IMG/VR virus record: IMGVR_UViG_3300042695_000114
Coordinates: 1-25,893 of that record
DNA: 25,893 nucleotides
From: a virus
Direction: 5' to 3' (one strand)
Shown in pieces: positions 10,679 through 18,072 of the stretch. The notes under the pieces are model-generated. The model saw only the letters and a list, made by a program, of their open reading frames with translations. It was not told the DNA's origin and made no database searches. The position numbers and the translations under genes are program-made. The first letter of the stretch is position 1; every line of letters begins with the position of its first letter.

Positions 10679-12745
10679 ATGGCTAAGAAACCGAATATCA
10701 CAACAGTTACTTCTGGGTACCAGTCTACGGATGTTTTGAATACAAACTTCCAGAACCTGCGTGATGCTTTTGATAATGTCTTGTCCAGAGATGGCAGTAC
10801 TCCTAACTTTATGGATGCTGACCTTGACATGGATTCTAATGACATCCTTAATGTCAACACCCTCAGCGTTGAGGGTCTCTACATTAATGGCCAGCCAGTC
10901 TCACCGGGTACTATCCAGTACAATGGTGTTACGAAAGAGACACAGGTAGCTACCTCAGGTCAGACAGTCTTTAATCTTTCTAATATTACATACACACCGG
11001 GGATTAACAATCTTTCGGTCTACGTCGATGGTGTATACCAGAATCCGACTACATACTCTGAGACTAATGCTACAAGGGTAACATTCTCTGTTGGTCTCCA
11101 CGTAGGAGCTATCGTTGACTTCGTAGCCCTTACTATTAATGCTATCTCAGGTACAACAGACGCTACCTCTGTAACTTATACTCCTGCCGGATCTGGAGCA
11201 GTTACAACTTCAGTTGCTAATAAGCTTAAGGAGACTGTTTCAGTCAAGGACTTTGGTGCCGTAGGCGATGGCGTTGCGGACGATACGGCCGCTATTCAAG
11301 CCGCGATTAACTCTTTTAAGACAAATGGCATACCTATTCTACTGAACGGAAATTTTCGGATAACCGCGCCGCTTGTCTATCAAACGCAGGGTAGCTCTAG
11401 CGGCTTGCAGATTGTTGGAACCGGCATTTACGACAGTTCGATCATTGCCGATTTTACAGGTACAACCGCCTTTGATATTGATGGATCATCTCTCCAGAAA
11501 AATAGATTTCAATACGGTGGCGGGTTCCGCGATTTTCAGATTACAACTGCACTCGGCGCGGCGGTTGAAAACGCCATCACATGTAATGGGTGGTGGTTTG
11601 CAACGCATAGCAACTTGCTGATTGGTAATTTTGGCTCTGCTTCGTTCACAAAAAATGGCCTTTACATTCCGTTACGGACAGACATCGACGCAAACCCGGA
11701 TGCTTACGCCTCTGTTAATTGGGCGTTAAACAGCGTTCAGATAGATTTTATGGGTGAGTATGGCGTCTATGGCGCTAACAACACCGGATATGCAAACTGG
11801 ATTATCAATGGCGGGCGTTTTGAACGCAACGGCTTGGACGGTTTGTATGTCAACACTAATGGGTGGCGCGTTACTAATGCGGCAATCGCCGCAAACGGCC
11901 GTTACGGTATCAACTACACTGGTTCGGCCAGCATTACGCTTACGAACGGTTTTTTTAGCCAGTGCGAAATAGATGGTAACGCAACTGCTGGCATTCGTAT
12001 AAGCCGCGTCAACAGCGGCGTATTTCAAAACATGCGTTTGATAAGCCGCGTATTAAACACGGTTGAGACGCAACTAACACATGTATTGGGCGACGGCGCC
12101 AACGTTATTCTGGGGATGGAAATGGCCAATTTCTACCATAGAGTTGAAACAGGAATTACGTCTCCTGTGACGCTATACAGTTTTGGTTCTGCTTCTTCAA
12201 ATGTACAGGGCAACACCATTAAAGGTTACTCGCTGCTTAATTCAGCGGGAGTTACTGTTACAGAACAGTCTGCGGCTCTTCTTGATCGCAGGTACAAGAA
12301 CTACGTTTCGGATCGTTTTGGTGCCGAGAAAACAGCATCCCCAACCAAATTTGCTTGGTCTAGTCAAAGCAACCAAGCGATCACTAACACACTCTCGACG
12401 TGGATTTTTGACCAGAATGTTTCGGCTACAGGCTGGACCGACTATAATACCACTACGGGCGTTTTGACCGCTCCGCACAACGGGTTTTATTTCTTCAACA
12501 TAAACTTCAATCTTACGAGTGTCCCTGCTGGCGAACGCATTGTTGTTAACTTGGTGCGTGCGGGGTCTGTAATTCGTACTTGGTATTGGGATTGGCCTTC
12601 TGGTGTCGGCGCAGACCGCTGGGCGTTTACTGCATCTGATCTAGTCACTGTCAACGCAAGCCAGCAGCTACTTATTGAGGTTCAAGCCACTGTTGCCTCT
12701 GCTACGCTGTTTGGCAACGCAAAACTTGACATATTTGCGGTGTAG
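10679..12745 (+). CDS. Tailspike / tail fibre with T7-type adaptor and beta-helix domain
   Basis: 688 aa; start MAKKPNITTVTSGYQSTD at 10679 after AGGA, rejecting a 68-residue extension across the preceding gene. Residues 1-65 resemble podovirus fibre N-termini that bind the tail (FQNLRDAFDNVLSRDGSTPN, DADLDMDSNDILNV). Residues about 90-160 carry a QTVFNLSNITYTPGINNLSVYVDG repeat domain. From about 200, VKDFGAVGDGVADDTAAIQAAI begins a pectate-lyase-3-like right-handed beta-helix, typical of capsule depolymerases. The C-terminal about 120 residues look like a C1q/TNF-like jelly roll (GFYFFNINFNL). Composition becomes more GC-rich from about 11270, suggesting the adaptor was joined to an acquired receptor-binding part. 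Confidence 0.88.
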   Translation: MAKKPNITTVTSGYQSTDVLNTNFQNLRDAFDNVLSRDGSTPNFMDADLDMDSNDILNVNTLSVEGLYINGQPVSPGTIQYNGVTKETQVATSGQTVFNLSNITYTPGINNLSVYVDGVYQNPTTYSETNATRVTFSVGLHVGAIVDFVALTINAISGTTDATSVTYTPAGSGAVTTSVANKLKETVSVKDFGAVGDGVADDTAAIQAAINSFKTNGIPILLNGNFRITAPLVYQTQGSSSGLQIVGTGIYDSSIIADFTGTTAFDIDGSSLQKNRFQYGGGFRDFQITTALGAAVENAITCNGWWFATHSNLLIGNFGSASFTKNGLYIPLRTDIDANPDAYASVNWALNSVQIDFMGEYGVYGANNTGYANWIINGGRFERNGLDGLYVNTNGWRVTNAAIAANGRYGINYTGSASITLTNGFFSQCEIDGNATAGIRISRVNSGVFQNMRLISRVLNTVETQLTHVLGDGANVILGMEMANFYHRVETGITSPVTLYSFGSASSNVQGNTIKGYSLLNSAGVTVTEQSAALLDRRYKNYVSDRFGAEKTASPTKFAWSSQSNQAITNTLSTWIFDQNVSATGWTDYNTTTGVLTAPHNGFYFFNINFNLTSVPAGERIVVNLVRAGSVIRTWYWDWPSGVGADRWAFTASDLVTVNASQQLLIEVQATVASATLFGNAKLDIFAV

Positions 12746-12748
12746 ATA

Positions 12749-13936
12749 ATGCTTACGCCAGGATACAACTTGACTGCCACTGAACGTGTCCTCCCGCGTT
12801 TGGCTTTGGATTTTACGACGGCATCTTTGGATAGCCGCGTAACTGTTTCCCGCGCGCTTGACACAGCCACGCGCATAAACAGCAGTGGGTTTATTGAGAC
12901 GGTAAACGCAAATCTACCGCGTTTTGATTACGACCCCGTCACCATTGGAACATGCAAAGGTTTGCTTATCGAAGAGACGCGGGCAAATGCGCTGCCCAGC
13001 AGCAATGATTTTACTAACGCAACATACTGGGTAGTCAACGGATCACCGACAGTTTTAGCCGATCAGGTTTCTTCGCCAGACGGCACTACAAATGCCTGCA
13101 CCATGGAAGTATCGGGGGCCAGCAACGGATTTGGTGTCTATTCTGCCGCGACTTTTGCCGCAGGCACATACACAGCATCGCTTTATTTCAAACCTATTTC
13201 CGGCAACCTAGTGTTTCGTTTAGGGTTTAGCACGACTAACTCAACCATAAACATGAACACCTTGGCTATCGTAAACGGCGCTAACAGCGTTGGTACTGTA
13301 GAAGCTGGGCCTAACGGGTACTATCGCTTCAAGGTGACTGTAACTACGGCGTCTACTTTGTCGCTTAACATCTATAGCATTGGCAGCAACACTGGAAAGA
13401 TGGCGTTCTACGGGGCGCAAATTGAAGTCGGTGCCTTCGCTACGAGCTATATTCCTACGACGACGACAAGCCTGACGCGAAATGCCGATGTCGTCAGCAT
13501 GACAGGAACCAATTTCAGCGATTGGTATAACGCCAGCGAAGGTACGTTTGCTGCTCGGGGCACTCGTTTTGCTACTGGTTTAGTGACGAACATTCTTGGT
13601 GTTTCGGATGGCACAACGACCAACCGCATCCGTCTGTACCAAGAAACCAATAACCGCATGACAATTAATACTCCTGTGCTGGGCAGCACGACGACCGGAA
13701 ATGGCGGTTCAACATACGGAGTTGCCTCCGCATATTCTTCTAATGGTGTCGGCATTTCATGTAATGGAGGGACTGTTGCGGTTTCGGGCGCTGGGGCATT
13801 GCCAACGGGCATTTCGTCAATGGATATCGGCCGCAATAGCCCAGCATCTACCGTAACATTGAATGGTTGGCTGCAATCAATTCGCTATTGGCCGCAACGT
13901 CTAACCAATGCTGAACTTCAAGCCTTTTCAAAATAA
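12749..13936 (+). CDS. Lectin-like receptor-binding or virion protein (LamG-like)
   Basis: 395 aa beginning 3 nt after the tailspike stop. The N-terminal region LALDFTTASLDSRVTVSRA, ATRINSSGFIE, NLPRFDYDPVT and GLLIEETRAN is a common arrangement in phage proteins with carbohydrate-binding jelly rolls. A middle beta-rich domain (about 85-225) ends GAQIEVGAFATSYIPT. The C-terminal domain, closing GWLQSIRYWPQRLTNAELQAF, looks like a concanavalin/LamG fold. No catalytic motif is visible. Codon use is GC-rich like the tailspike's beta-helix, so the two probably arrived together. Likely binds host surface glycans. Confidence 0.75.
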   Translation: MLTPGYNLTATERVLPRLALDFTTASLDSRVTVSRALDTATRINSSGFIETVNANLPRFDYDPVTIGTCKGLLIEETRANALPSSNDFTNATYWVVNGSPTVLADQVSSPDGTTNACTMEVSGASNGFGVYSAATFAAGTYTASLYFKPISGNLVFRLGFSTTNSTINMNTLAIVNGANSVGTVEAGPNGYYRFKVTVTTASTLSLNIYSIGSNTGKMAFYGAQIEVGAFATSYIPTTTTSLTRNADVVSMTGTNFSDWYNASEGTFAARGTRFATGLVTNILGVSDGTTTNRIRLYQETNNRMTINTPVLGSTTTGNGGSTYGVASAYSSNGVGISCNGGTVAVSGAGALPTGISSMDIGRNSPASTVTLNGWLQSIRYWPQRLTNAELQAFSK

Positions 13937-13945
13937 GGATTTATC

Positions 13946-15520
13946 ATGGCTTTGACTAAAGTAACATACTCCATGATTGAAGGCGCAACCGCCAACATTT
14001 TGGATTTTGGTGCCTCTCCGTCAAATTCTGCTGCAGATAATACTACAGCGATCAATGCGGCTATTCAAGCAGCTAACAGTATTTATATACCATCTGGTGT
14101 ATTTACAACAAATTTTATTACATTGCGTTCTGGTGTATCAATTTATGGTGCTGGTCCTTCATCTATCCTGTCATTTCCGGCTGGACAATCTGGACTATAC
14201 GGTCTTTCTTCTGGCGCTGGAAGCTATCTAGAAGACATTACACTTTCAAACTTTAAGCTGCTAGGCGCGGTTGCAGCATCCGGGTTTAGTGAATTTGTTC
14301 ATCTGATTAACGTCAATGGCGTCCGCAATCTTTTAATTGATGGAGTGCAATTTGTAGGCTTCCAAGGTGATGGCCTGTATCTTGGAGCGCACTCCGACAA
14401 CACGCGCCATAATATTAATGTATCTGTTACAAACTGTTTGTTTGACGGTGTTAACAAAGATAATCGCAATGGTATTAGTGCTATTGATTGTGATGGTCTA
14501 AAAGTAAGCGGCTGCTCCTTTAAACGCCTTACTCGGTCAAACATGCCGGGGCCAATTGATATTGAACCAAACGTCAACGCAAATACAGTCAGAAACATTT
14601 CAGTCATTGGAAACAGTTTTGAGGATACGGACGCGGCTGTAGGTGTGTTCAGCGTTGCTGTTGTTGGCAAGACTTTAACAGTTGACCCTACTAATTTTAC
14701 TTTTAGTAACAACATTGTAAATGCTACTCAACGCATGGTAACGTTTCTTGTTGATGGAACTTATACGTCAAACCACAATCTTAATGTTATTGGGAATACG
14801 TCAGTTGGTACTGGAGGCGGAGGTCAATTTTACCCAAAACTACATGGCGGATGTTTTTCTAACAATATAATACGTGGTGGAACGTTGTTTGGCTTTTCTG
14901 CCGGAGATAGTATTAAAGACCTATCCATTATTGGAAATACTTTTGATGGCGCTAGCGTAACCGATAGAGCGTTTAACTTGCGTGACGGTAGCGGTATTAC
15001 AATTTCCGGTAACACTTTTTCAAATTACACTACCTACGGATTTTTGTGTGGTATTTCTGGCGGCACTCTTTCAAACGTGTCAATCACAGGTAATACGTTT
15101 GTGAACGTAAGCACCTATGCTGTTGGTTCAGCTGGTGGCACTGATGGTTCAACTTGTACTTATATGAACAATACCAGCGCAGTCACACATCAGTTTCCGG
15201 CTTGGAGAACTGATGACACAGGTAACATCACCAATGGTGATACCTCGCCTACTACGTTTAATGCTGACAATCTTCCTAGTGAGTTTGCTCGCCAAGGTAT
15301 TTTTAGATCAACAATAAACGGTGATACGGCTGTTCCTAATACTAGTGGGCGTCAGGGGCTTCTTGAAACACATTGCGAAGCGGGACAAAACGGGCGCAAA
15401 TGGAAGTACCAAGTGTACTGGCCCGCAAACAACACGACCAATGTAAAAAGTTTTTATCTGCGTAAAGCGGCAAATGCTACCGATACATGGGAAACGTGGG
15501 CAGAAGTAGTTGGCGTTTAA
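13946..15520 (+). CDS. Second beta-helix tailspike / putative depolymerase
   Basis: 524 aa after an AAGGAT ribosome site. MALTKVTYSMIEGATANILDFGASPSNSAADNTTAINAAIQAA opens directly into a pectate-lyase-3-type beta-helix (compare FGAVGDG..DDTAAIQAAI in the first tailspike). Repeated coil signatures follow: INVNGVRNLLIDGV, ISVIGNSFED, LSIIGNTFDG, ITISGNTFSN and VSITGNTFVN. The last 100 residues (RQGLLETHCEAG, WKYQVYWPA, ETWAEVVG) form a typical fibre C-terminal domain. It lacks a T7-type anchor, so it may attach through the first spike or another protein. Base composition is AT-rich, unlike the two genes before it, implying a separate origin. Confidence 0.82.
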   Translation: MALTKVTYSMIEGATANILDFGASPSNSAADNTTAINAAIQAANSIYIPSGVFTTNFITLRSGVSIYGAGPSSILSFPAGQSGLYGLSSGAGSYLEDITLSNFKLLGAVAASGFSEFVHLINVNGVRNLLIDGVQFVGFQGDGLYLGAHSDNTRHNINVSVTNCLFDGVNKDNRNGISAIDCDGLKVSGCSFKRLTRSNMPGPIDIEPNVNANTVRNISVIGNSFEDTDAAVGVFSVAVVGKTLTVDPTNFTFSNNIVNATQRMVTFLVDGTYTSNHNLNVIGNTSVGTGGGGQFYPKLHGGCFSNNIIRGGTLFGFSAGDSIKDLSIIGNTFDGASVTDRAFNLRDGSGITISGNTFSNYTTYGFLCGISGGTLSNVSITGNTFVNVSTYAVGSAGGTDGSTCTYMNNTSAVTHQFPAWRTDDTGNITNGDTSPTTFNADNLPSEFARQGIFRSTINGDTAVPNTSGRQGLLETHCEAGQNGRKWKYQVYWPANNTTNVKSFYLRKAANATDTWETWAEVVGV

Positions 15521-15542
15521 ACACTATAGTAAGGATAAATAA

Positions 15543-15968
15543 ATGGCTGATACAAAAATCTCTCAGTTGACTGCGGTATCAACACCGTTGGCAGGAATAG
15601 AAGTTCTTCCGATTGTGCAGAGCAGCACAACAAAGAAGGTTACTGTTGACCAGATGATTGCAGCACAGCTTACTGCTAATATCCTCACAGAATCAGGGAC
15701 AAGCAGAACTCTGTCTGCCTCGGATAATCAGAAGGTTATCTACTGCACCAGTGGGTCTGCTGTAACAATTACCTGTGCATCTGGTCTTGGTGTTGGTTTC
15801 AATTGCACGATTATCCAAGGTGGTGCAGGTAAAGTCACTGTTGCTGCTGGTGGTCAGACGCTGGTGAGTTACTCAAGCTTGTTCAGTACAATGGGCCAGT
15901 ACGCGGTGATCTCCCTTGTCTGTCCTGTTGCTAATACTTTTGTTGCTGCTGGTAATCTTGGTGTCTAA
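15543..15968 (+). CDS. Small tail-associated virion protein
   Basis: 141 aa, AAGGAT ribosome site. The MADTKISQLTAVSTPLAGIEVLPIVQSSTTKKVTVDQM opening is a widespread start of phage tail fibre-associated proteins. A second domain, LSASDNQKVIYCTSGSAVTITCASGLGVGFNCTIIQGGAGKVTVAAGG, is beta-rich and repeats in many structural proteins. Most likely a fibre or spike accessory, or a short fibre lacking a receptor domain. It follows the second tailspike and precedes the lysis genes. Confidence 0.7.
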   Translation: MADTKISQLTAVSTPLAGIEVLPIVQSSTTKKVTVDQMIAAQLTANILTESGTSRTLSASDNQKVIYCTSGSAVTITCASGLGVGFNCTIIQGGAGKVTVAAGGQTLVSYSSLFSTMGQYAVISLVCPVANTFVAAGNLGV

Positions 15969-15970
15969 GA

Positions 15971-16210
15971 ATGTCTGATGATCTCAAAGCACTTCTTGAT
16001 GAAGCCGCAGAGCGTGGTGCAGAAGCAGCCCTTAAGAAAATAGGATTGCACGATAAACACGCTGGTAAGGATATTCAGGAAGTGCGAGATCTTCTTTACA
16101 ATTGGCGCGAGACAAAGAAGACTATTGCTCAGACAGTAGCTAAGATTATAACAACAGGTATCCTTGCTATGCTGGCTTTGGGTACTTGGCAGTATATGGA
16201 GACAAAATGA
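15971..16210 (+). CDS. DUF6127-like membrane protein, possible holin
   Basis: 79 aa. A soluble helix with LLDEAAERGAEAALKKIGLHD and DIQEVRDLLYNWRETKKT leads into one C-terminal transmembrane helix (about 60-74, IITTGILAMLALGTWQYM). The order and motifs match the DUF6127 family, small membrane proteins mostly of alphaproteobacteria and their phages. It shares ATGA with the endolysin gene, which points to a lysis role (holin or holin modulator) although the family is uncharacterised. Confidence 0.7.
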   Translation: MSDDLKALLDEAAERGAEAALKKIGLHDKHAGKDIQEVRDLLYNWRETKKTIAQTVAKIITTGILAMLALGTWQYMETK

Positions 16211-16851
16211 TTAACCGTAAAATCTTTTTTGACAAGATTAGACAGAGCCTTTTCAAAGGGTCGTTAAGCCAGTCTCAGGTTGATGGCATGAACTATATGC
16301 TTGATGTCTTTGAGAATGATTATAACTGGTCTGATCTTCGTTGGATATCTTATGCGTTTGCTACGGCATATCATGAGACTGCTTTTACGATGCAGCCAAT
16401 TAAAGAGTATGGTGGCGAGTCGTATCTTCAGAGTAAGCCGTATTATCCCTACTATGGTCGTGGTTATGTCCAGTTGACTTGGGAAGAAAATTACCGTAAA
16501 ATGGGTGATAAGCTTGGTGTTAACATGCTTGGGGCTAATAAAGATAAAGCCCTTGAGCCATCTATTGCTGCTGAAGTTATGTATGTTGGCATGAGAGATG
16601 GTGACTTTACTGGTAAAAAACTGTCAACTTACTTTTCTTCTTCGGTTAATGATCCAGTGAATGCCAGAAGAATTATCAACGGTACTGACAAGGCTCAGAC
16701 AATTGCTGGATACCACGATAAGTTCCTTTCTGCTTTTAATGAAGCGCATACCTCAGAAGAAAATACGAATACAGTAGACGAATCTATTTGGATTAAAAGA
16801 GAAGAAGTAGCCCAAAAGCTGGAAGCATTAGCAAAGGAAATCAGAGGATGA
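16207..16851 (+). CDS. Endolysin, GH19 (chitinase/lysozyme) type
   Basis: 214 aa from MINRKIFFDKIRQ (16207), chosen for the ATGA overlap with the preceding gene. Catalytic-domain hallmarks: AYHETAF with candidate acid E57, KEYGG with E67, and YYGRGYVQLTWEENYRKMG (82-100), typical of glycoside hydrolase family 19 endolysins that cleave peptidoglycan glycan strands. No N-terminal signal or membrane segment, so a holin is needed for access. A helical C-terminal extension (KREEVAQKLEALAKEI) is separate from the catalytic domain. Overlaps the next gene as ATGA. Confidence 0.88.
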   Translation: MINRKIFFDKIRQSLFKGSLSQSQVDGMNYMLDVFENDYNWSDLRWISYAFATAYHETAFTMQPIKEYGGESYLQSKPYYPYYGRGYVQLTWEENYRKMGDKLGVNMLGANKDKALEPSIAAEVMYVGMRDGDFTGKKLSTYFSSSVNDPVNARRIINGTDKAQTIAGYHDKFLSAFNEAHTSEENTNTVDESIWIKREEVAQKLEALAKEIRG

Positions 16852-17042
16852 CCGACGAACTTGCAGGAAAAGTTCTTGAAGCTTATAAAACTTCACCTCT
16901 TCTTACCGGATTGCTTCTGTTAAACATTGGGCTATTCATTGGGATGGGCTGGTACATTGTGCAGGTCCAGAACAATGCCAGAGAATTTGTTAAAGATCTG
17001 CAAACTGAAGTAATAGCATTAGCTAAGACTTGTAATAAATAG
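16848..17042 (+). CDS. Small membrane protein in the lysis cassette (spanin-like candidate)
   Basis: 64 aa. A short cytoplasmic helix (LAGKVLEAYKTSP), a transmembrane helix at about 18-38 (LLTGLLLLNIGLFIGMGWYIV), then a charged helix (NNAREFVKDLQTEVIALAKTC). This is the layout of a small inner-membrane spanin or holin accessory. A Cys near the end is not a lipobox. ATGA overlap with the endolysin gene supports a lysis role. The exact class is not resolvable. Confidence 0.65.
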   Translation: MTDELAGKVLEAYKTSPLLTGLLLLNIGLFIGMGWYIVQVQNNAREFVKDLQTEVIALAKTCNK

Positions 17043-17052
17043 GAAAAAATAA

Positions 17053-17226
17053 ATGAATAAAGAATCAATTCTTGGTGTTATTCGTCACATCCTGACCTTT
17101 GGTGGTGGCTTTGTCGTAGCACAGGGTTTTGTTGACCAGAGCATGGTTAGCGATGCCGTTGGTGCGCTTATGACATTGATTGGTATTGCTTGGTCTGTCT
17201 ATGACAAGAAGGCTCTAATTAAGTAA
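17053..17226 (+). CDS. Holin, Pam3-gp28-like
   Basis: 57 aa with AGGA before the ATG. MNKESILGVIRHILTFGGGFVVAQGFVDQSMVSDAVGALMTLIGIAWSVYDKK has two hydrophobic helices (about 7-25 and 36-50) and matches the small-holin pattern 'LG.IRH.LT..GG......G..D......GA.MTLIG..WS...K', known as the Pam3-gp28 family. Holins form the membrane lesion that lets endolysin reach peptidoglycan. It ends with TAATG into the next membrane gene. Confidence 0.82.
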   Translation: MNKESILGVIRHILTFGGGFVVAQGFVDQSMVSDAVGALMTLIGIAWSVYDKKALIK

Positions 17227-17453
17227 TGGATTGGATTGGAGTCATCCTTTTCCTCTGCGCTTTACTCGGTCTTACTGCTGGGGCTTTTATGGTTGCTAGA
17301 AGTCCTGCATTCTGGCTAGGTATGGGTGAAGAAATCTTTAAGAAGATGATTCCAATTATTACAAAGAGAATGACACCAGAGGAAGAAGAAGCTTGGAGAA
17401 AGTGTATTCTTAAGGGTGGCGAATGGGATTACAAAAAGAAGAGATGTAAATGA
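17226..17453 (+). CDS. Membrane protein with conserved charged tail
   Basis: 75 aa. An N-terminal transmembrane helix (residues 2-24, WIGVILFLCALLGLTAGAFMVA) is followed by an amphipathic helix and a charged end: MTPEEEEAWRKCILKGGEWDYKKKRCK. The TPEEE..WR......WD.....R pattern recurs in short proteins near phage lysis and terminase genes. It may be an inner-membrane spanin or lysis regulator. TAATG at its start and ATGA at its end indicate coupled translation with neighbours. Confidence 0.65.
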   Translation: MDWIGVILFLCALLGLTAGAFMVARSPAFWLGMGEEIFKKMIPIITKRMTPEEEEAWRKCILKGGEWDYKKKRCK

Positions 17454-17572
17454 AAAAGAAGTTTGACGGAGACCAGCTTGTCAAGATTGTTAGGAAGCGT
17501 AGGACAAAGCCTAAGCACCTCAGAGTACGGAAGAAGCTTGGACCCAAGTCTGATATGAGAGGTGCAAGATAA
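17450..17572 (+). CDS. Tiny very basic protein
   Basis: 40 aa, starting MKKKFDGDQLVKIVRKRRTKPKH; about 17 Lys/Arg and few acids. ATGA links it to the preceding membrane gene and TAATG to small terminase, so it is inserted without spare bases. The charge suggests nucleic acid binding, perhaps in packaging, given its position directly before the terminase genes. No family recognised. Confidence 0.65.
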   Translation: MKKKFDGDQLVKIVRKRRTKPKHLRVRKKLGPKSDMRGAR

Positions 17573-18072
17573 TGGGTATGACGCATACAAAGGGTTTGTT
17601 CTATGAGACTACCCTCCCTGAGAATAGGGAAGAAATGGGTACTGCATGGACTCTGAAAGAGAATGATCATCAGGCTGATGGCCGGGTCTACAAGTCCATG
17701 AAGAAGATGTATATTGAAATGGAGGATGTAACTGAGTACGATTTTGCTCATGCTGCCCTTGGCTCTTATAAGCATTGGGAGCGACTTCTTGAATCTCCTA
17801 TCATTCGTCCTCACATTGACCAGTGGAGAAAAGAACTGAACCTGAAGCTGAAGGCCAGAGCTATGAAGTCTATCATTAAGGCTGCTACCGAAGATGAGAA
17901 GCTTTCGTTCCAGGCTATGAAGTATCTTGCTGATAACGATTACCTTGATAAGAAGGGTAAGAGAGGAAGACCCAGCAAGGAAGAAGTACAGGCTGAACTC
18001 CGTAAGGAAGTCCAGACGAATAAGACCTTGCTTGATGATGCAGCCAGAATTGGTCTTAAGCTGGTTAAGTAA
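17572..18072 (+). CDS. Terminase small subunit (DNA maturase A-like)
   Basis: 166 aa. A central helical domain (VYKSMKKMYIEMEDVTEYDFAHAALGSYKHWERLLESP, then QWRKELNLKLKARAMKSIIKAA) precedes an AT-hook-like KRGRPSKEE near residue 130-138 and a C-terminal helix. Position directly before the large subunit with TAATG overlap, together with size, fits the T7 gp18-type small terminase, which recognises concatemer DNA and loads the motor. Family naming rests mainly on context and helical pattern. Confidence 0.8.
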   Translation: MGMTHTKGLFYETTLPENREEMGTAWTLKENDHQADGRVYKSMKKMYIEMEDVTEYDFAHAALGSYKHWERLLESPIIRPHIDQWRKELNLKLKARAMKSIIKAATEDEKLSFQAMKYLADNDYLDKKGKRGRPSKEEVQAELRKEVQTNKTLLDDAARIGLKLVK

